A DNA stretch of 15,525 nucleotides from Hydrogenophaga sp. Its GTDB lineage: Bacteria > Pseudomonadota > Gammaproteobacteria > Burkholderiales > Burkholderiaceae. The stretch covers positions 1 through 15,525 of the forward strand of contig JALOSH010000035.1 of assembly GCA_025458545.1 (NCBI GenBank). The letters are read 5' to 3'. Position numbers and translations under genes: made by a program. A model generated the notes under the pieces. It worked only from the letters and a program-made list of their open reading frames with translations, was not told where the DNA came from and did no database searches. Below, piece after piece: positions 1 to 7,818 of this stretch (positions within the stretch are counted from its first letter, which is position 1; each line of letters starts with the position of its first letter).

Positions 1-752
1 GTGTGTTGTGCGATGTAGTCGTGGTCCAGCCAGTCGTGGGTGATCAGCTGGTGCATCAGGGCCAGCGCCAGCGCGGCGTCGGTGCCGGGGCGCAGCGCGA
101 TGTGTTCGTGGCACTTCTCGGCCGTTTCGCTGCGCCGCGGATCGATGCAGACCAGGCGCGCACCGTTGCGTTTGGCCTGTTGTGCCAGGCGCCAGAAGTG
201 CAGGTTGCTGGCGATGGAGTTGCTACCCCAGATCAGGATCAGCTGGGCCTCGGCAAAAAACTCCACCTTCATGCCGAGCTTGCCGCCCAGGGTCTGGACC
301 AGCGCCTCGCCACCCGCGGCGGCGCAGATGGTGCGGTCCAGGTGGGATGCGCCGAGGCGATGGAAAAAGCGCGCGGCCATGCCTTCGCCTTGCACCAGGC
401 CCATGGTGCCGGCGTAGCTGTACGGCAGGATGGCCTGTGGGTCGCGGGCCGCAATGGCCTTCAGCCGGGTGGCGATCTCGTCGAGTGCCTCGTCCCAACC
501 GATGGGAATGAATTGCCCGCTGCCTTTGGGGCCGACGCGCCGCAGCGGCGTCAGGATGCGCTCGGGGTGGTAGGTCCGCTCGGTGTAGCGCGAGACCTTG
601 GTGCACAGCGCGCCGTCGGTGTGCGGGTGCGCCGGGTTGCCCGCCACGCGCACCGCGCGACCATCCCGCACCGTGGTCAACAGGGCGCAGGTGTCGGGGC
701 AGTCGTGCGGGCAGGCGCCCCTGACCGTGAATTCGTTGGTGTGATGTGCCAT
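1..752 (-). CDS. Molybdopterin oxidoreductase (formate dehydrogenase/BisC-like), N-terminal part, truncated by window edge
   Basis: The reverse-strand frame from the ATG at 750-752 stays open to base 1 for 250 codons; the C-terminus lies outside the window. Residues 11-22 hold the cysteine pattern C14-x3-C18-x3-C22, and C50 follows in ALCTK. This is the usual N-terminal [4Fe-4S] site of molybdenum bis-MGD oxidoreductases. It is followed by the typical YHPERI.TPLRR..PKG stretch and, near residue 165, an IWGSNS segment and ARLVCIDPR of the nucleotide-like cofactor domain. No twin-arginine leader is visible, so a cytoplasmic enzyme is likely. Family members oxidise or reduce formate, nitrate, sulfur compounds or S/N-oxides; the N-terminus alone does not tell the substrate. 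The gene diverges from the binding protein at 872. The Shine-Dalgarno sequence is weak. The family call is firm, the substrate unknown. Confidence 0.9.
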   Translation of the reverse strand, partial: MAHHTNEFTVRGACPHDCPDTCALLTTVRDGRAVRVAGNPAHPHTDGALCTKVSRYTERTYHPERILTPLRRVGPKGSGQFIPIGWDEALDEIATRLKAIAARDPQAILPYSYAGTMGLVQGEGMAARFFHRLGASHLDRTICAAAGGEALVQTLGGKLGMKVEFFAEAQLILIWGSNSIASNLHFWRLAQQAKRNGARLVCIDPRRSETAEKCHEHIALRPGTDAALALALMHQLITHDWLDHDYIAQH

Positions 753-859
753 GAATTGCGTTGAAGATCGGACTGGCAGATGTGCGCCCTGTAGTAGGCT
801 GGTCTTCTCTGGCTCTTCCTGATCCGAACAGGTGGAGACCACAACTTAAAAAGCATATC

Positions 860-864
860 AGGAG
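860..864 (+). promoter_or_regulatory. Ribosome binding site setting the start of the binding-protein gene
   Basis: AGGAG lies 7 nt before the ATG at 872. It decides the start against the upstream in-frame TTG at 761, which has no such site and would place 37 unrelated residues before the signal peptide. Confidence 0.8.
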
Positions 865-871
865 CCACTGG

Positions 872-2020
872 ATGCAACGTCGTCGGGTTCTTTCCTCTCT
901 GGGCGCAAGTGTGTGCGCTTCGACCCTGTCGGGCGCGACCAGTTCTCTCTGGGCGCAGGCAGCTTCGGGCGCCGGGACCATCGTGCTGGGGCAGTCGGCG
1001 CCGTTCACCGGTCCGGCCGCGCAACTGGGTTTGCAGTTCAACCTGGGCGCACAGCTCTACCTGGACCAGGTCAACGCCGCGGGAGGCGTCAATGGGCGCC
1101 GCATCGAGCTCAAACGCCTGGACGACGGTTATGAGCCCGAGCGCTGCGTGGCCAATACGAAGCAGTTCATCGCCGACGGTGTTTTTGCCCTGTTTGGTTT
1201 TGTGGGCACTCCCACGAGTCAGGCCGCGCTGCCCTTGGCCACCGAAGCCAAGCTGCCGTTCTTTGCGCCTTTCACAGGTGCCCAGTCGTTGCGCGAACCC
1301 TTCAATCGCTATGCCATTCATGTGCGCGCCTCGTATTTCGATGAAACCGCTGCGATCGTGCGTCAGATCACCTCGGTGGGCATCAAAAAGGTGGCCGTCT
1401 TCTACCAGAACGATGGATATGGCAAGGCGGGTCTGGAGGGTGTTCAGCGTGCCTTGAAGGGGCTCAACATGGAACCCGCCGCGCTGGGCACCGTCGAGCG
1501 CAACAGCACCGACGTGGCCTTGGCGATGAAGGACATCATGGCCGCCAAGCCTGAAGCCATCGTGCAGATCGGCGCCTACAAGGCCTGCGCCACGTTCATC
1601 CGTCTGGCGCGTCAGCAGGGGTTTGGCGGGAACTTCTACAACGTCTCGTTCGTTGGCACCCAAGCGCTCATGGATGAGCTGGGTGCCATGGCCAAAGGGG
1701 TTGCGGTCAGCCAGGTGATGCCCTTTCCGTATTCGGCGGCCACGCCACTGTCCGGTGAATACCTGGCGGCGCTCAAGGACAAACGAGGTCTTGCGCCCAA
1801 TTACTCGGGCATCGAAGGCTTCGTGGCGGCCAAGGTGTTTGTCGAGGCCCTCAAACTGGCTGGGCGCGGTGTCACCCGGGAGTTGTTCATCGACGCCGTT
1901 GGCGGGATGAAAAACATGAACTTGGGCGGCTTTCCGCTCGATTTCGGGCCGCAGAAAAACACCGGCTCCCGGTTTGTGGAGCTGACCTTGCTGACCGAAG
2001 ACGGCCGGGTGCGCCGTTGA
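872..2020 (+). CDS. ABC transporter substrate-binding protein, LivK/Peripla_BP_6 type
   Basis: A 382-residue periplasmic binding protein. Residues 1-30 form an export signal: RRR at 3-5 followed by a short hydrophobic run, ending in AQA, so Tat export and cleavage after A30 are plausible. The mature part opens with the class I binding-fold signature (IVLGQSAPFTGPAAQLG), then YLDQVNAAGGVNGRRIEL and the GFVGTPTSQAALPLA strand-loop. All are typical of branched-chain amino acid/amide binding proteins (HAAT family). No permease or ATPase genes lie beside it, so it probably works with a transporter encoded elsewhere. The M20 and M14 hydrolases follow on the same strand after 116 bp, suggesting that the ligand is an amino acid, amide or peptide-like compound (inference). 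Start chosen by the RBS at 860. Confidence 0.9.
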   Translation: MQRRRVLSSLGASVCASTLSGATSSLWAQAASGAGTIVLGQSAPFTGPAAQLGLQFNLGAQLYLDQVNAAGGVNGRRIELKRLDDGYEPERCVANTKQFIADGVFALFGFVGTPTSQAALPLATEAKLPFFAPFTGAQSLREPFNRYAIHVRASYFDETAAIVRQITSVGIKKVAVFYQNDGYGKAGLEGVQRALKGLNMEPAALGTVERNSTDVALAMKDIMAAKPEAIVQIGAYKACATFIRLARQQGFGGNFYNVSFVGTQALMDELGAMAKGVAVSQVMPFPYSAATPLSGEYLAALKDKRGLAPNYSGIEGFVAAKVFVEALKLAGRGVTRELFIDAVGGMKNMNLGGFPLDFGPQKNTGSRFVELTLLTEDGRVRR

Positions 2021-2136
2021 CCTTGACAACCCTTCAATAGAGCGGGGCTGTGCGCTCGGAGCGCCGGTCCGCATTGGCCTTCGGTAACATGGGCCTCCGA
2101 ACTCAAGCGCTGCGGCGCAGGCACACGGAGGCTTCC

Positions 2137-3369
2137 ATGCAACTCATCGACTCCATCCTCACCCAGGCGGCGAGCATCGCGGCGGTGCGCCGCGACATCC
2201 ACGCCCATCCCGAACTCTGCTTCCAAGAGGTGCGCACCGCCGATGTGGTGGCGAACAAGCTGACCGAGTGGGGCATTGCCGTGCACCGCGGCATGGGCAC
2301 CACCGGTGTGGTGGGCATCGTTCACGGGCGCGACGGTGGCGCCTGCGGGCGCGCCATCGGCCTGCGCGCCGACATGGACGCGCTGCCCATGCAGGAGCAC
2401 AACACCTTTGCCCACACCAGCCAGCACGCCGGAAAAATGCACGCCTGTGGGCACGATGGTCACACCGCCATGCTGCTGGCGGCGGCCCAGCATCTGGCAA
2501 AACACCGGAACTTCGACGGCACGGTCTACCTGATTTTCCAACCGGCCGAAGAGGGCGGGGGCGGTGCGCGCGAGATGATCAAGGACGGCCTGTTCGACCG
2601 CTTTCCCATGGAAGCGGTGTACGGCATGCACAACTGGCCCGGCTTGGCGGTGGGCAGCTTTGCCGCCAGCAGCGGTCCGGTCATGGCCTCCAGCAACGAG
2701 TTCCACATCACGATCCGTGGCAAGGGCGCACACGCTGCGCTGCCGCACAACGGCATCGACCCGGTGCCGGTGGCTTGCCAGATGGTGATGGCGTTCCAGA
2801 CCATCATCACGCGCAACAAGAAGCCGGTGGATGCCGGCGTGATCAGCGTGACCATGATCCACACCGGCGAAGCCACCAACGTGGTGCCCGACAGTTGTGT
2901 GATCCAGGGCACGGTGCGCACCTTCACGTTTGAGGTGCTGGACCTGATCGAGCAGCGCATGCGCGAGATCGCCGAGCACACCAGCGCCGCCTTTGGCGCG
3001 AGCTGCGAATTCCAGTTCAAGCGCAACTACCCGCCGACCGTGAACCATGCGGGCGAAACCGCGTTCGCCCGGCAGGTGCTGGCCGACATCGTGGGGGCCG
3101 ATGGCGTGAAGCCCCAGGAGCCGACCATGGGTGCAGAGGACTTTGCCTACATGCTGCAGGCTCGGCCAGGCTGCTACCTGTTCATCGGCAATGGCGATGG
3201 TGCGCACCGCGGCGGCTACGAAGGTGGCGGACACGATGTCGGCCCCTGCATGCTGCACAACCCCCACTACGACTTCAACGACGACCTGATTCCCCTGGGC
3301 GCCACCTTCTGGGTGAGGCTGGCCGAGCAGTGGCTGGCCCAGCCCCGCCGTGTGGAGGCCGCTGCGTGA
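2137..3369 (+). CDS. M20D-family amidohydrolase (hippurate hydrolase / N-acyl-amino-acid amidohydrolase-like)
   Basis: A 410-residue cytosolic metal-dependent amidohydrolase that releases amino acids from N-acyl or amide substrates. Visible motifs are RRDIHAHPELCFQE at 18-31, RADMDALPMQE at 77-87, the metal-binding HACGHDGH at 102-109 (C104 and H106 as ligands), the QPAEEGG loop with E138/E139, H165 in YGMHNWPG, and the final ligand region LHNPHYDFND near H374. Length and motif order match complete M20D enzymes such as HipO or amidohydrolase AbgB-like proteins. GGAGG at 2127-2131 sits 5 nt before the ATG and selects this start over an upstream in-frame one at 2050. The stop overlaps the next start (GTGA), so the M14 peptidase is translationally coupled. 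The exact acyl substrate cannot be read from sequence. Confidence 0.92.
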   Translation: MQLIDSILTQAASIAAVRRDIHAHPELCFQEVRTADVVANKLTEWGIAVHRGMGTTGVVGIVHGRDGGACGRAIGLRADMDALPMQEHNTFAHTSQHAGKMHACGHDGHTAMLLAAAQHLAKHRNFDGTVYLIFQPAEEGGGGAREMIKDGLFDRFPMEAVYGMHNWPGLAVGSFAASSGPVMASSNEFHITIRGKGAHAALPHNGIDPVPVACQMVMAFQTIITRNKKPVDAGVISVTMIHTGEATNVVPDSCVIQGTVRTFTFEVLDLIEQRMREIAEHTSAAFGASCEFQFKRNYPPTVNHAGETAFARQVLADIVGADGVKPQEPTMGAEDFAYMLQARPGCYLFIGNGDGAHRGGYEGGGHDVGPCMLHNPHYDFNDDLIPLGATFWVRLAEQWLAQPRRVEAAA

Positions 3370-4460
3370 TCGGCCCGCACGCTGCGTTCGCACCGAGCTA
3401 CGCCCGCGCCCGGGTGATGTTTCTGGAGGGGGCGGCCGCGGCCGGTATGGCGATCCGCAGCCACAACCACCCGCTGCCCGGCTTCGAGGGCGAGACACTG
3501 GCGATGGACGTGGCACTGGACGGCCCGGCCGATGCCGATCGTCTGCTCATCGTCAGCAGCGCCTGCCATGGGGCTGAAGGCTTCTGTGGTTCGGGCGTGC
3601 AGGTGTTCGCCACCCACGACGCCGAGTGGCGCGCGCACGCGCGTGAATCTGGCGTGGCGGTGCTGTACATCCACGCGCTCAATCCCCACGGTTTTTCGCA
3701 CCTGCGGCGGGTCACCCATGAAAACGTGGACCTGAACCGCAACTTCCCGGACTTCAGCCGGCCGTTGCCCGAGAACCCGGCCTACGCCTGGTTGGAGCCG
3801 ATGCTGCTGCCCCCGCAATGGCCGCCCACGCCCGACAACGAAGCGGCGATCCAGGGCTGGATCGCCGTCCACGGTCTGGAGCGCTTTCAGGCGGGGGTCT
3901 CTCAGGGTCAGTACCAGTTCGCCGACGGTCTGTTCTTCGGCGGTGTGGCACCCACCTGGAGCCACCGCACCTTGCGCGAGGTGTTGCGCACACACGGTCG
4001 TCGTGCACAGCGCATCGCCTGGGTCGACCTGCACACCGGGCTTGGGCCTTGTGGCTTCGGCGAGCGCATCTTTGCCGGCCGTGACGATGCCGTCGCGATC
4101 CAGCGGGCGCGCAACTGGTGGGGCAGCAGCGGCACACCGGTGACATCGATCTACGACGGCTCTTCCACATCGGCCCTGCTCACCGGTCTGATGTGGAATG
4201 CAATCGCCGAAGAATGTCCGCATGCTGAACACACCGGCCTCGCGCTGGAGTTCGGCACCATGCCTTTTCAGGCGGTGTTGCAGGCCCTGCGCGCCGATCA
4301 CTGGCTGCACCGCCACCCGCAGGCGCCAGCCGAGCTGCAAACCTCGATCCGCCAGGGCATGCGCGATGCGTTTTATGTGGACACCGATGCCTGGCGCGCC
4401 CAGGTCGTGGTGCAGGCGCGGCAGGTGATGTTCCAGGCGGTTCAAGGCCTGAGCAGTTGA
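3366..4460 (+). CDS. M14-family metallopeptidase, DUF2817 (carboxypeptidase-like)
   Basis: A 364-residue zinc hydrolase of the carboxypeptidase-like DUF2817 group. The zinc motif HGAEG gives H68 and E71; H103 in YIHALNPHGF and VDLNRNF at 121-127 are typical substrate-pocket segments; the third zinc ligand is H223 in DLHTGLG; the likely catalytic glutamate is E295 in LALEFGT. No signal peptide is seen, so it is probably cytoplasmic. The start is a GTG at 3366 that overlaps the M20 stop codon by 4 nt, with GGAGG at 3354-3358 seven nucleotides upstream. Coupling to the M20 enzyme and the nearby binding protein suggests stepwise breakdown of an imported conjugate or peptide (inference). DUF2817 members have few characterised substrates. 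Confidence 0.88.
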   Translation: MIGPHAAFAPSYARARVMFLEGAAAAGMAIRSHNHPLPGFEGETLAMDVALDGPADADRLLIVSSACHGAEGFCGSGVQVFATHDAEWRAHARESGVAVLYIHALNPHGFSHLRRVTHENVDLNRNFPDFSRPLPENPAYAWLEPMLLPPQWPPTPDNEAAIQGWIAVHGLERFQAGVSQGQYQFADGLFFGGVAPTWSHRTLREVLRTHGRRAQRIAWVDLHTGLGPCGFGERIFAGRDDAVAIQRARNWWGSSGTPVTSIYDGSSTSALLTGLMWNAIAEECPHAEHTGLALEFGTMPFQAVLQALRADHWLHRHPQAPAELQTSIRQGMRDAFYVDTDAWRAQVVVQARQVMFQAVQGLSS

Positions 4461-4481
4461 GGGCTGGCTCGTCTCAGCCCT
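4460..4481. terminator. Hairpin between convergent genes, possible bidirectional terminator
   Basis: AGGGCTG (4460-4466) pairs with CAGCCCT (4475-4481) across an 8-nt loop. The stem covers the last base of the M14 stop and the TPR gene's stop codon, between convergent genes 13 nt apart. No T-tract follows on either strand, so termination strength is uncertain. Confidence 0.4.
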
Positions 4482-5250
4482 GGAGCGCCATGCGCGCCGA
4501 ATCCACGTAGAGGTGTTCCATCGCGTCCAGGGGCTCGAAGTGGGCCGCCTGTTGCAGCAACCCGGTGGCACGGTCCAGGGACGCGTCGCCCTCGAGCATG
4601 ACCAGGCCCTGCGCGTATTCGGCCAGCGTGATGGCGGAGTCCGGGTTCAGGGCCATCGCGCGCTGGTAAAGCGACAGCCCCGCGTCTTTGCTCGCGCCGT
4701 AGGTCATGCTGCCGATCAGCGCGCCCACCTTGTGGATCACCTCGGCGTGGAAGCTGGCCAGCGCCAGGTGCGCGTCGGCGTGCGAGGGCGCGAGCGCGAT
4801 CGTGCGCTCCAGCGCGCGCCGCACCTGGCTACCCAGGCCGCGCGCCAACGCTTTGGCCACGCTGATGCCCTGGCTGTATCGGCCAATGGCATAGCCCTGC
4901 CAATACCAGGCGTTGGGGTTGTCCGGGTCGCTGATCTGCTGCGCCTGGGCCCGGGCGGCCGCTGCCTGCAGGCGTTCAAGGCGCAGCGGTTCGCTCGGCT
5001 CGACATAGCTGGCGTGGATGCAGGCCGCCTTGTTGGCCAGTGTCAGTCCACGCCCGCCCAGCCGCTGGCCGGCCTCGGCTGCGCGCTGGAACTCGCCGTT
5101 GTGGAACAGCACCCAGCCCGCCATGAGTGCGTCGTTGTCGGGCAGCGGCTCGGTGTCGCCCCGGTGCAGACGGGCCCATCTTTCAGCCAGGCTGGCGGGA
5201 TCGAAATGCAGCGTGCCGACATGCGGACAAGGGGTCCATGGTCTGGTCAT
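4474..5250 (-). CDS. Tetratricopeptide-repeat protein of unknown role
   Basis: A 258-residue soluble protein, no signal peptide. Helix-turn-helix TPR units can be seen at about 37-70, 112-154 (WYWQGYAIGRY ... ALERTIALAP), 157-202 (AHLALASFHAE ... YQRAMALNPDS) and 205-240 (LAEYAQGLVMLEGD ... LLQQAAHFEP). The repeats carry the usual small/large residue spacing and end in A-L-N/A-P turns. TPR folds mediate protein-protein contact; no catalytic motif is present. It lies 18 nt downstream of the TetR gene and is probably the last gene of the patatin-TetR-TPR operon, so a structural or adaptor role in the lipid functions of that operon is possible (inference). I do not recognise a named family beyond TPR. 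Confidence 0.8.
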   Translation of the reverse strand: MTRPWTPCPHVGTLHFDPASLAERWARLHRGDTEPLPDNDALMAGWVLFHNGEFQRAAEAGQRLGGRGLTLANKAACIHASYVEPSEPLRLERLQAAAARAQAQQISDPDNPNAWYWQGYAIGRYSQGISVAKALARGLGSQVRRALERTIALAPSHADAHLALASFHAEVIHKVGALIGSMTYGASKDAGLSLYQRAMALNPDSAITLAEYAQGLVMLEGDASLDRATGLLQQAAHFEPLDAMEHLYVDSARMALQG

Positions 5251-5268
5251 GGCAGGCCTGCGCGGATG

Positions 5269-5928
5269 TCAGCCCGGACGGTGGTAGACGCCGCTGAGTT
5301 GCAGCAGGTGCTGGCGCTGACCGGCTTCCAGATAGGGAGCCAGCAGGTTGAGCACATGTTGTGCACCGCGCAGCAGGGCCTGTTGCGCATGGTCGGGCTC
5401 CAATGCATGGCGCGGGTCGCGCACGTACTCGAAGCTCAGCCAGTAGGTCAGCACCACCACCATGCAGCTGGCGGTGGGTTCGAGTTCGCGGGTGTCGATG
5501 TCCAGCGCGCCGCTGCGGCTCATGCCTGAAAGCAAAGCCCGAATGGCCCGGGTCTTGTTCTTCAGCACGGTCTGGAAGCGCGTTTCCAGCAGGCGGTTCT
5601 TGGACAGCAGGTCGTTCAGATCGCGGTAGAGAAAACGGTGTTCCCAGATGATCTCGAACAGCGAGTGCAGGAAGAACCAGGCGTCCTCCACATTGCGCAC
5701 ACCATCGGCCGCGCCCAGCAGCTCACCGAGCGAGCGGTCGTAGCGCTCGAACAGCGCGTTGATCAGTTCGTCTTTGGCCGGGTAGTGGTAGTACAGGTTG
5801 CCCGGGCTGATGCCGAGTTCCGCTGAGATCAGGGTGGTGGAAACGTTGGGCTCGCCAAAGCGGTTGAACAGCTCCAGCGTCACCTCCAGGATGCGCTCAG
5901 CGGTTCGGCGCGGGGCTTTTTTGGCCAT
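5269..5928 (-). CDS. TetR/AcrR-family transcriptional regulator in the patatin operon
   Basis: A 219-residue one-component repressor. The N-terminal DNA-binding domain is clear: RTAERILEVTLELFNRFGEPNVSTTLIS followed by the recognition helix region AELGISPGNLYYHYPAKDELI at about 36-56. The rest is an all-helical ligand and dimer domain with aromatic-rich segments (WFFLHSLFEIIWEHRFLYRDL near 84-104), which suit a hydrophobic ligand such as a fatty acid or acyl-CoA (inference). The start codon is 3 nt from the patatin stop and the stop is 18 nt from the TPR start, so it is co-transcribed with both. It probably autoregulates the operon from the region upstream of 7146. Confidence 0.92.
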   Translation of the reverse strand: MAKKAPRRTAERILEVTLELFNRFGEPNVSTTLISAELGISPGNLYYHYPAKDELINALFERYDRSLGELLGAADGVRNVEDAWFFLHSLFEIIWEHRFLYRDLNDLLSKNRLLETRFQTVLKNKTRAIRALLSGMSRSGALDIDTRELEPTASCMVVVLTYWLSFEYVRDPRHALEPDHAQQALLRGAQHVLNLLAPYLEAGQRQHLLQLSGVYHRPG

Positions 5929-5931
5929 GGA

Positions 5932-7146
5932 TCAGATCCGTTCGTGCAACGGCTCCAGCCGCTCTTGCAACTGGTCGAGCGTGGCGTGCAGACGCCGCAC
6001 CGCCAGGTTGGGGCTGGCCGGTGACCGCAGCAGGTGACGCTCGGCGTTCTCGAGTTCGGCCTGGCTGATGGTGATGCCGTGCCGTGCCAGCTTCGGCGCC
6101 AGTTCGGTCTGGCGTTCGCGCAACAACTGGCGCGTCTGCTGGTAGGCATGCTCGGCCAACTGGCGCCGCTGGCGGTAGCTGAAGGTGTTGGCGAAGAAGA
6201 GCTCGGCGTCGCGCTGGTCGGGTTCGATCAGCACGACGTCGGTGTGCGGGTAGGCGCGTTCGTACTGCTTGAAACCGAGTTCCAGCCGCGAGTGGATCAT
6301 GGATCGGAAGGTCTGGCTCATCACGGCCGGGAAGCCGCCCTCGACCAGCGACGGGATGCGCTGCTGGCCGCCCACGGTCGGGTCGGCATGGAAGGGCACC
6401 AGCGGGTTCAGGCAGATCAGCAGGTCCACGCCTTCGTCCAGCGCCACGGTGGCGTGCAAAGTTTTTTTGAGCGCCCCGTCCACAAAGTGTTTGCCGTCGA
6501 TGTCCACCGGAGGAAACAGCCCGGGCAGCGCGGCGCTGGCCTGGATGGCGCGCGAGATGGGCACATGGTCCCAGCCGGGCCGGCCAAAAGGTGCTGCGTC
6601 GCCCGTGTCCAGTTCGGTGGCCACCAGGGTCAGGCGGGCGCGCAGTTGGCGAAAGTCGTTGCTGCGGCCCGGCTGGCTGAACAGGTGTTGGATCTGGCGG
6701 TGAATGCCTTCGTTGTCGAGCACACCGGTGGGCAGCAGCGCGCCCAGGCGCTCGAACGCGTTGGTGGCGGACTTGCCTTCCACACCCCAGGCCCACAGCG
6801 CGCTGCCCAGCAGATCGGGCAGGCGTTTCAGGCGACCGCCGAACTCGGCCCAGGCGGGCTTCATGAGCCAGGCCGGATCGAAGTTGTCTTCGGTCGGCAG
6901 GTCTTCGATGAAGGCTTCGCAGAGCTGGCGTGGTGTGATGCCGTTGGCGAGGCCCGCTGCAATGAAGCCGCCAGCCGACACGCCCACGTAGTGGTCGCAG
7001 GCGTTGAAGTCCAGGCCTGGCAGGCAATCGTCCAGCGCACACAGCGCCCCGATCTCATAGATCGCGCCCAGCGGCCCACCACCGGCCAGTGCCAGCGCCG
7101 TGCGAGGTCGGGGGGTGAGGCCGTGGGCTTTGCGTGATGGCTTCAT
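5932..7146 (-). CDS. Patatin-like phospholipase / lipid acyl hydrolase
   Basis: A 404-residue patatin-fold serine hydrolase. The oxyanion-hole glycines are in LALAGGGPLGAIYEIGAL (about 18-35), the nucleophile elbow is GVSAGG with S57, and the catalytic aspartate is D223 in FVDGALKK, giving the patatin Ser-Asp dyad. AIQASAALPGLFPPV just before it is a further family hallmark. Expected activity is release of fatty acids from phospholipids, glycerides or possibly stored polymer; some PHA depolymerases share this fold, so a granule substrate is possible given the phasin next door (inference). No signal peptide. I chose the ATG at 7144-7146; an in-frame ATG at 7188 would add 14 residues without family character. 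Both lack a strong Shine-Dalgarno sequence. First gene of an operon with the TetR and TPR genes. Confidence 0.9.
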   Translation of the reverse strand: MKPSRKAHGLTPRPRTALALAGGGPLGAIYEIGALCALDDCLPGLDFNACDHYVGVSAGGFIAAGLANGITPRQLCEAFIEDLPTEDNFDPAWLMKPAWAEFGGRLKRLPDLLGSALWAWGVEGKSATNAFERLGALLPTGVLDNEGIHRQIQHLFSQPGRSNDFRQLRARLTLVATELDTGDAAPFGRPGWDHVPISRAIQASAALPGLFPPVDIDGKHFVDGALKKTLHATVALDEGVDLLICLNPLVPFHADPTVGGQQRIPSLVEGGFPAVMSQTFRSMIHSRLELGFKQYERAYPHTDVVLIEPDQRDAELFFANTFSYRQRRQLAEHAYQQTRQLLRERQTELAPKLARHGITISQAELENAERHLLRSPASPNLAVRRLHATLDQLQERLEPLHERI

Positions 7147-7167
7147 GGGTTCCAGTGTAGACCGCTG

Positions 7168-7179
7168 GTCAGACCTGAC
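7168..7179. promoter_or_regulatory. Candidate operator palindrome upstream of patatin
   Basis: GTCAGACCTGAC is an inverted repeat with 5-bp arms and a 2-bp centre, 22 nt upstream of the patatin start. Its position suits the operon's own TetR repressor. Assignment to any regulator is inference. Confidence 0.3.
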
Positions 7180-7180
7180 T

Positions 7181-7195
7181 TGCTGCATCGCAGCA
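7181..7195. promoter_or_regulatory. PhaR-like box upstream of patatin
   Basis: TGCTGCATCGCAGCA has perfect 6-bp arms around 3 bases. The core fits CTGC-N3/4-GCAG, reported for the PHA repressor PhaR. It lies 35 nt before the patatin start, between that start and the phasin terminator. The motif is short, so functional assignment is tentative. Confidence 0.35.
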
Positions 7196-7208
7196 CACCA
7201 GCAAGACG

Positions 7209-7232
7209 AAAAAAAGGGGCGTCAGACGCCCC
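7209..7232 (-). terminator. Intrinsic terminator of the phasin gene
   Basis: Read on the minus strand, a 7-bp GC-rich stem (7216-7222 with 7226-7232, 3-nt loop) is followed directly by seven T residues (7215-7209). It sits 37 nt after the phasin stop codon and separates the phasin transcript from the patatin operon downstream. Confidence 0.85.
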
Positions 7233-7268
7233 GTGTCGGATGGTCAGCGGTGGCTCACCACCCCTGCC

Positions 7269-7793
7269 TCAGGCCGCTTTGCGGGCGCGGCCTGCGGTCT
7301 TGCGTGCAGCCGCTTTGGCCGGGGCTGCCTTGCGTGCAGGCGCTTTGACAGCGGCCTTCCGCGGGGCTGCGGCGGCCTGGGGGTGCAAGCGGTGCACCTG
7401 CTGGGTCAGCGCATCGATGCGCTCCATCAGCGTTTCGATGTCGCGTGCCGAGGGAACACCCAGCTTGTTCAGTGCCTTGGCCACGCGGTCTTCAAAGATA
7501 TTTTCCAGCTTGTCCCACTGACCCACGGCCTTGGAGGAAATCTCGTTGGCCATGCCGCTGACCCGGTTGCTGGCTTCAGAGATGCGCTCTTCGGCCACGG
7601 CCTGGGTTTTGCGCTGGATCGACAAACCTTCCTTGACCAAGGTCTCGAAGGCCTTGCCGCCTTCGGCCTGTGCCTTAGAAAAGGCGCCCAGACCGGCGAG
7701 CCAGATCTGCTGGGCGGAGTCCTTGATAGCGCCCGACAGTTGCGAGCCCGTGCTGGCGGACGGGGCGGCGGATTTCTGGATTTTCTTGACCAT
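7269..7793 (-). CDS. PHA granule-associated protein (PhaF/PhaI-type phasin) with histone-like tail
   Basis: A 174-residue protein with two parts. Residues about 18-105 form the amphipathic phasin domain, with the hallmark IWLAGLGAFSKAQAEGGKAFE at 30-50. A heptad-like stretch at about 108-136 (LNKLGVPSARDIETLMERI...) resembles the oligomerisation zipper of PhaF. From about 137 to the end the chain is Ala/Lys/Arg/Pro-rich (repeated KAA, ARKAA, AKAAARK), like histone H1 and the DNA-binding tail of Pseudomonas PhaF. Such proteins coat polyhydroxyalkanoate granules and tether them to the nucleoid so that granules are shared at division. GGAG lies 5 nt before the ATG. Monocistronic, with its own terminator, divergent from the acyl-CoA reductase gene. 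Confidence 0.92.
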   Translation of the reverse strand: MVKKIQKSAAPSASTGSQLSGAIKDSAQQIWLAGLGAFSKAQAEGGKAFETLVKEGLSIQRKTQAVAEERISEASNRVSGMANEISSKAVGQWDKLENIFEDRVAKALNKLGVPSARDIETLMERIDALTQQVHRLHPQAAAAPRKAAVKAPARKAAPAKAAARKTAGRARKAA

Positions 7794-7818
7794 GGTGACT
7801 CCGTGATGAGGGGTTGGA

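Noticed and set aside
3..764. Long plus-strand open frame opposite the molybdopterin oxidoreductase
   Set aside because: Shadow of the reverse-strand gene, which has the iron-sulfur cysteine motif and cofactor-domain signatures; the plus-strand translation has no recognisable domain.
761..871. Upstream TTG extension of the binding protein
   Set aside because: It would bury the signal peptide behind 37 residues; the ATG at 872 has a good AGGAG and starts directly with the export signal.
2023..2028. Perfect TTGACA between the binding protein and M20 genes
   Set aside because: No acceptable -10 box at 16-18 nt; not reported as a promoter.
2110..2120. CTGC-N3-GCAG copy before the M20 gene
   Set aside because: Same short motif as the PhaR-like boxes but with 4-bp arms and no PHA gene downstream; kept only as a caution on specificity.
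4513..5529. Long plus-strand frame over the TPR and TetR genes
   Set aside because: Antisense shadow; the minus-strand frames hold clear TPR units and a TetR DNA-binding domain.
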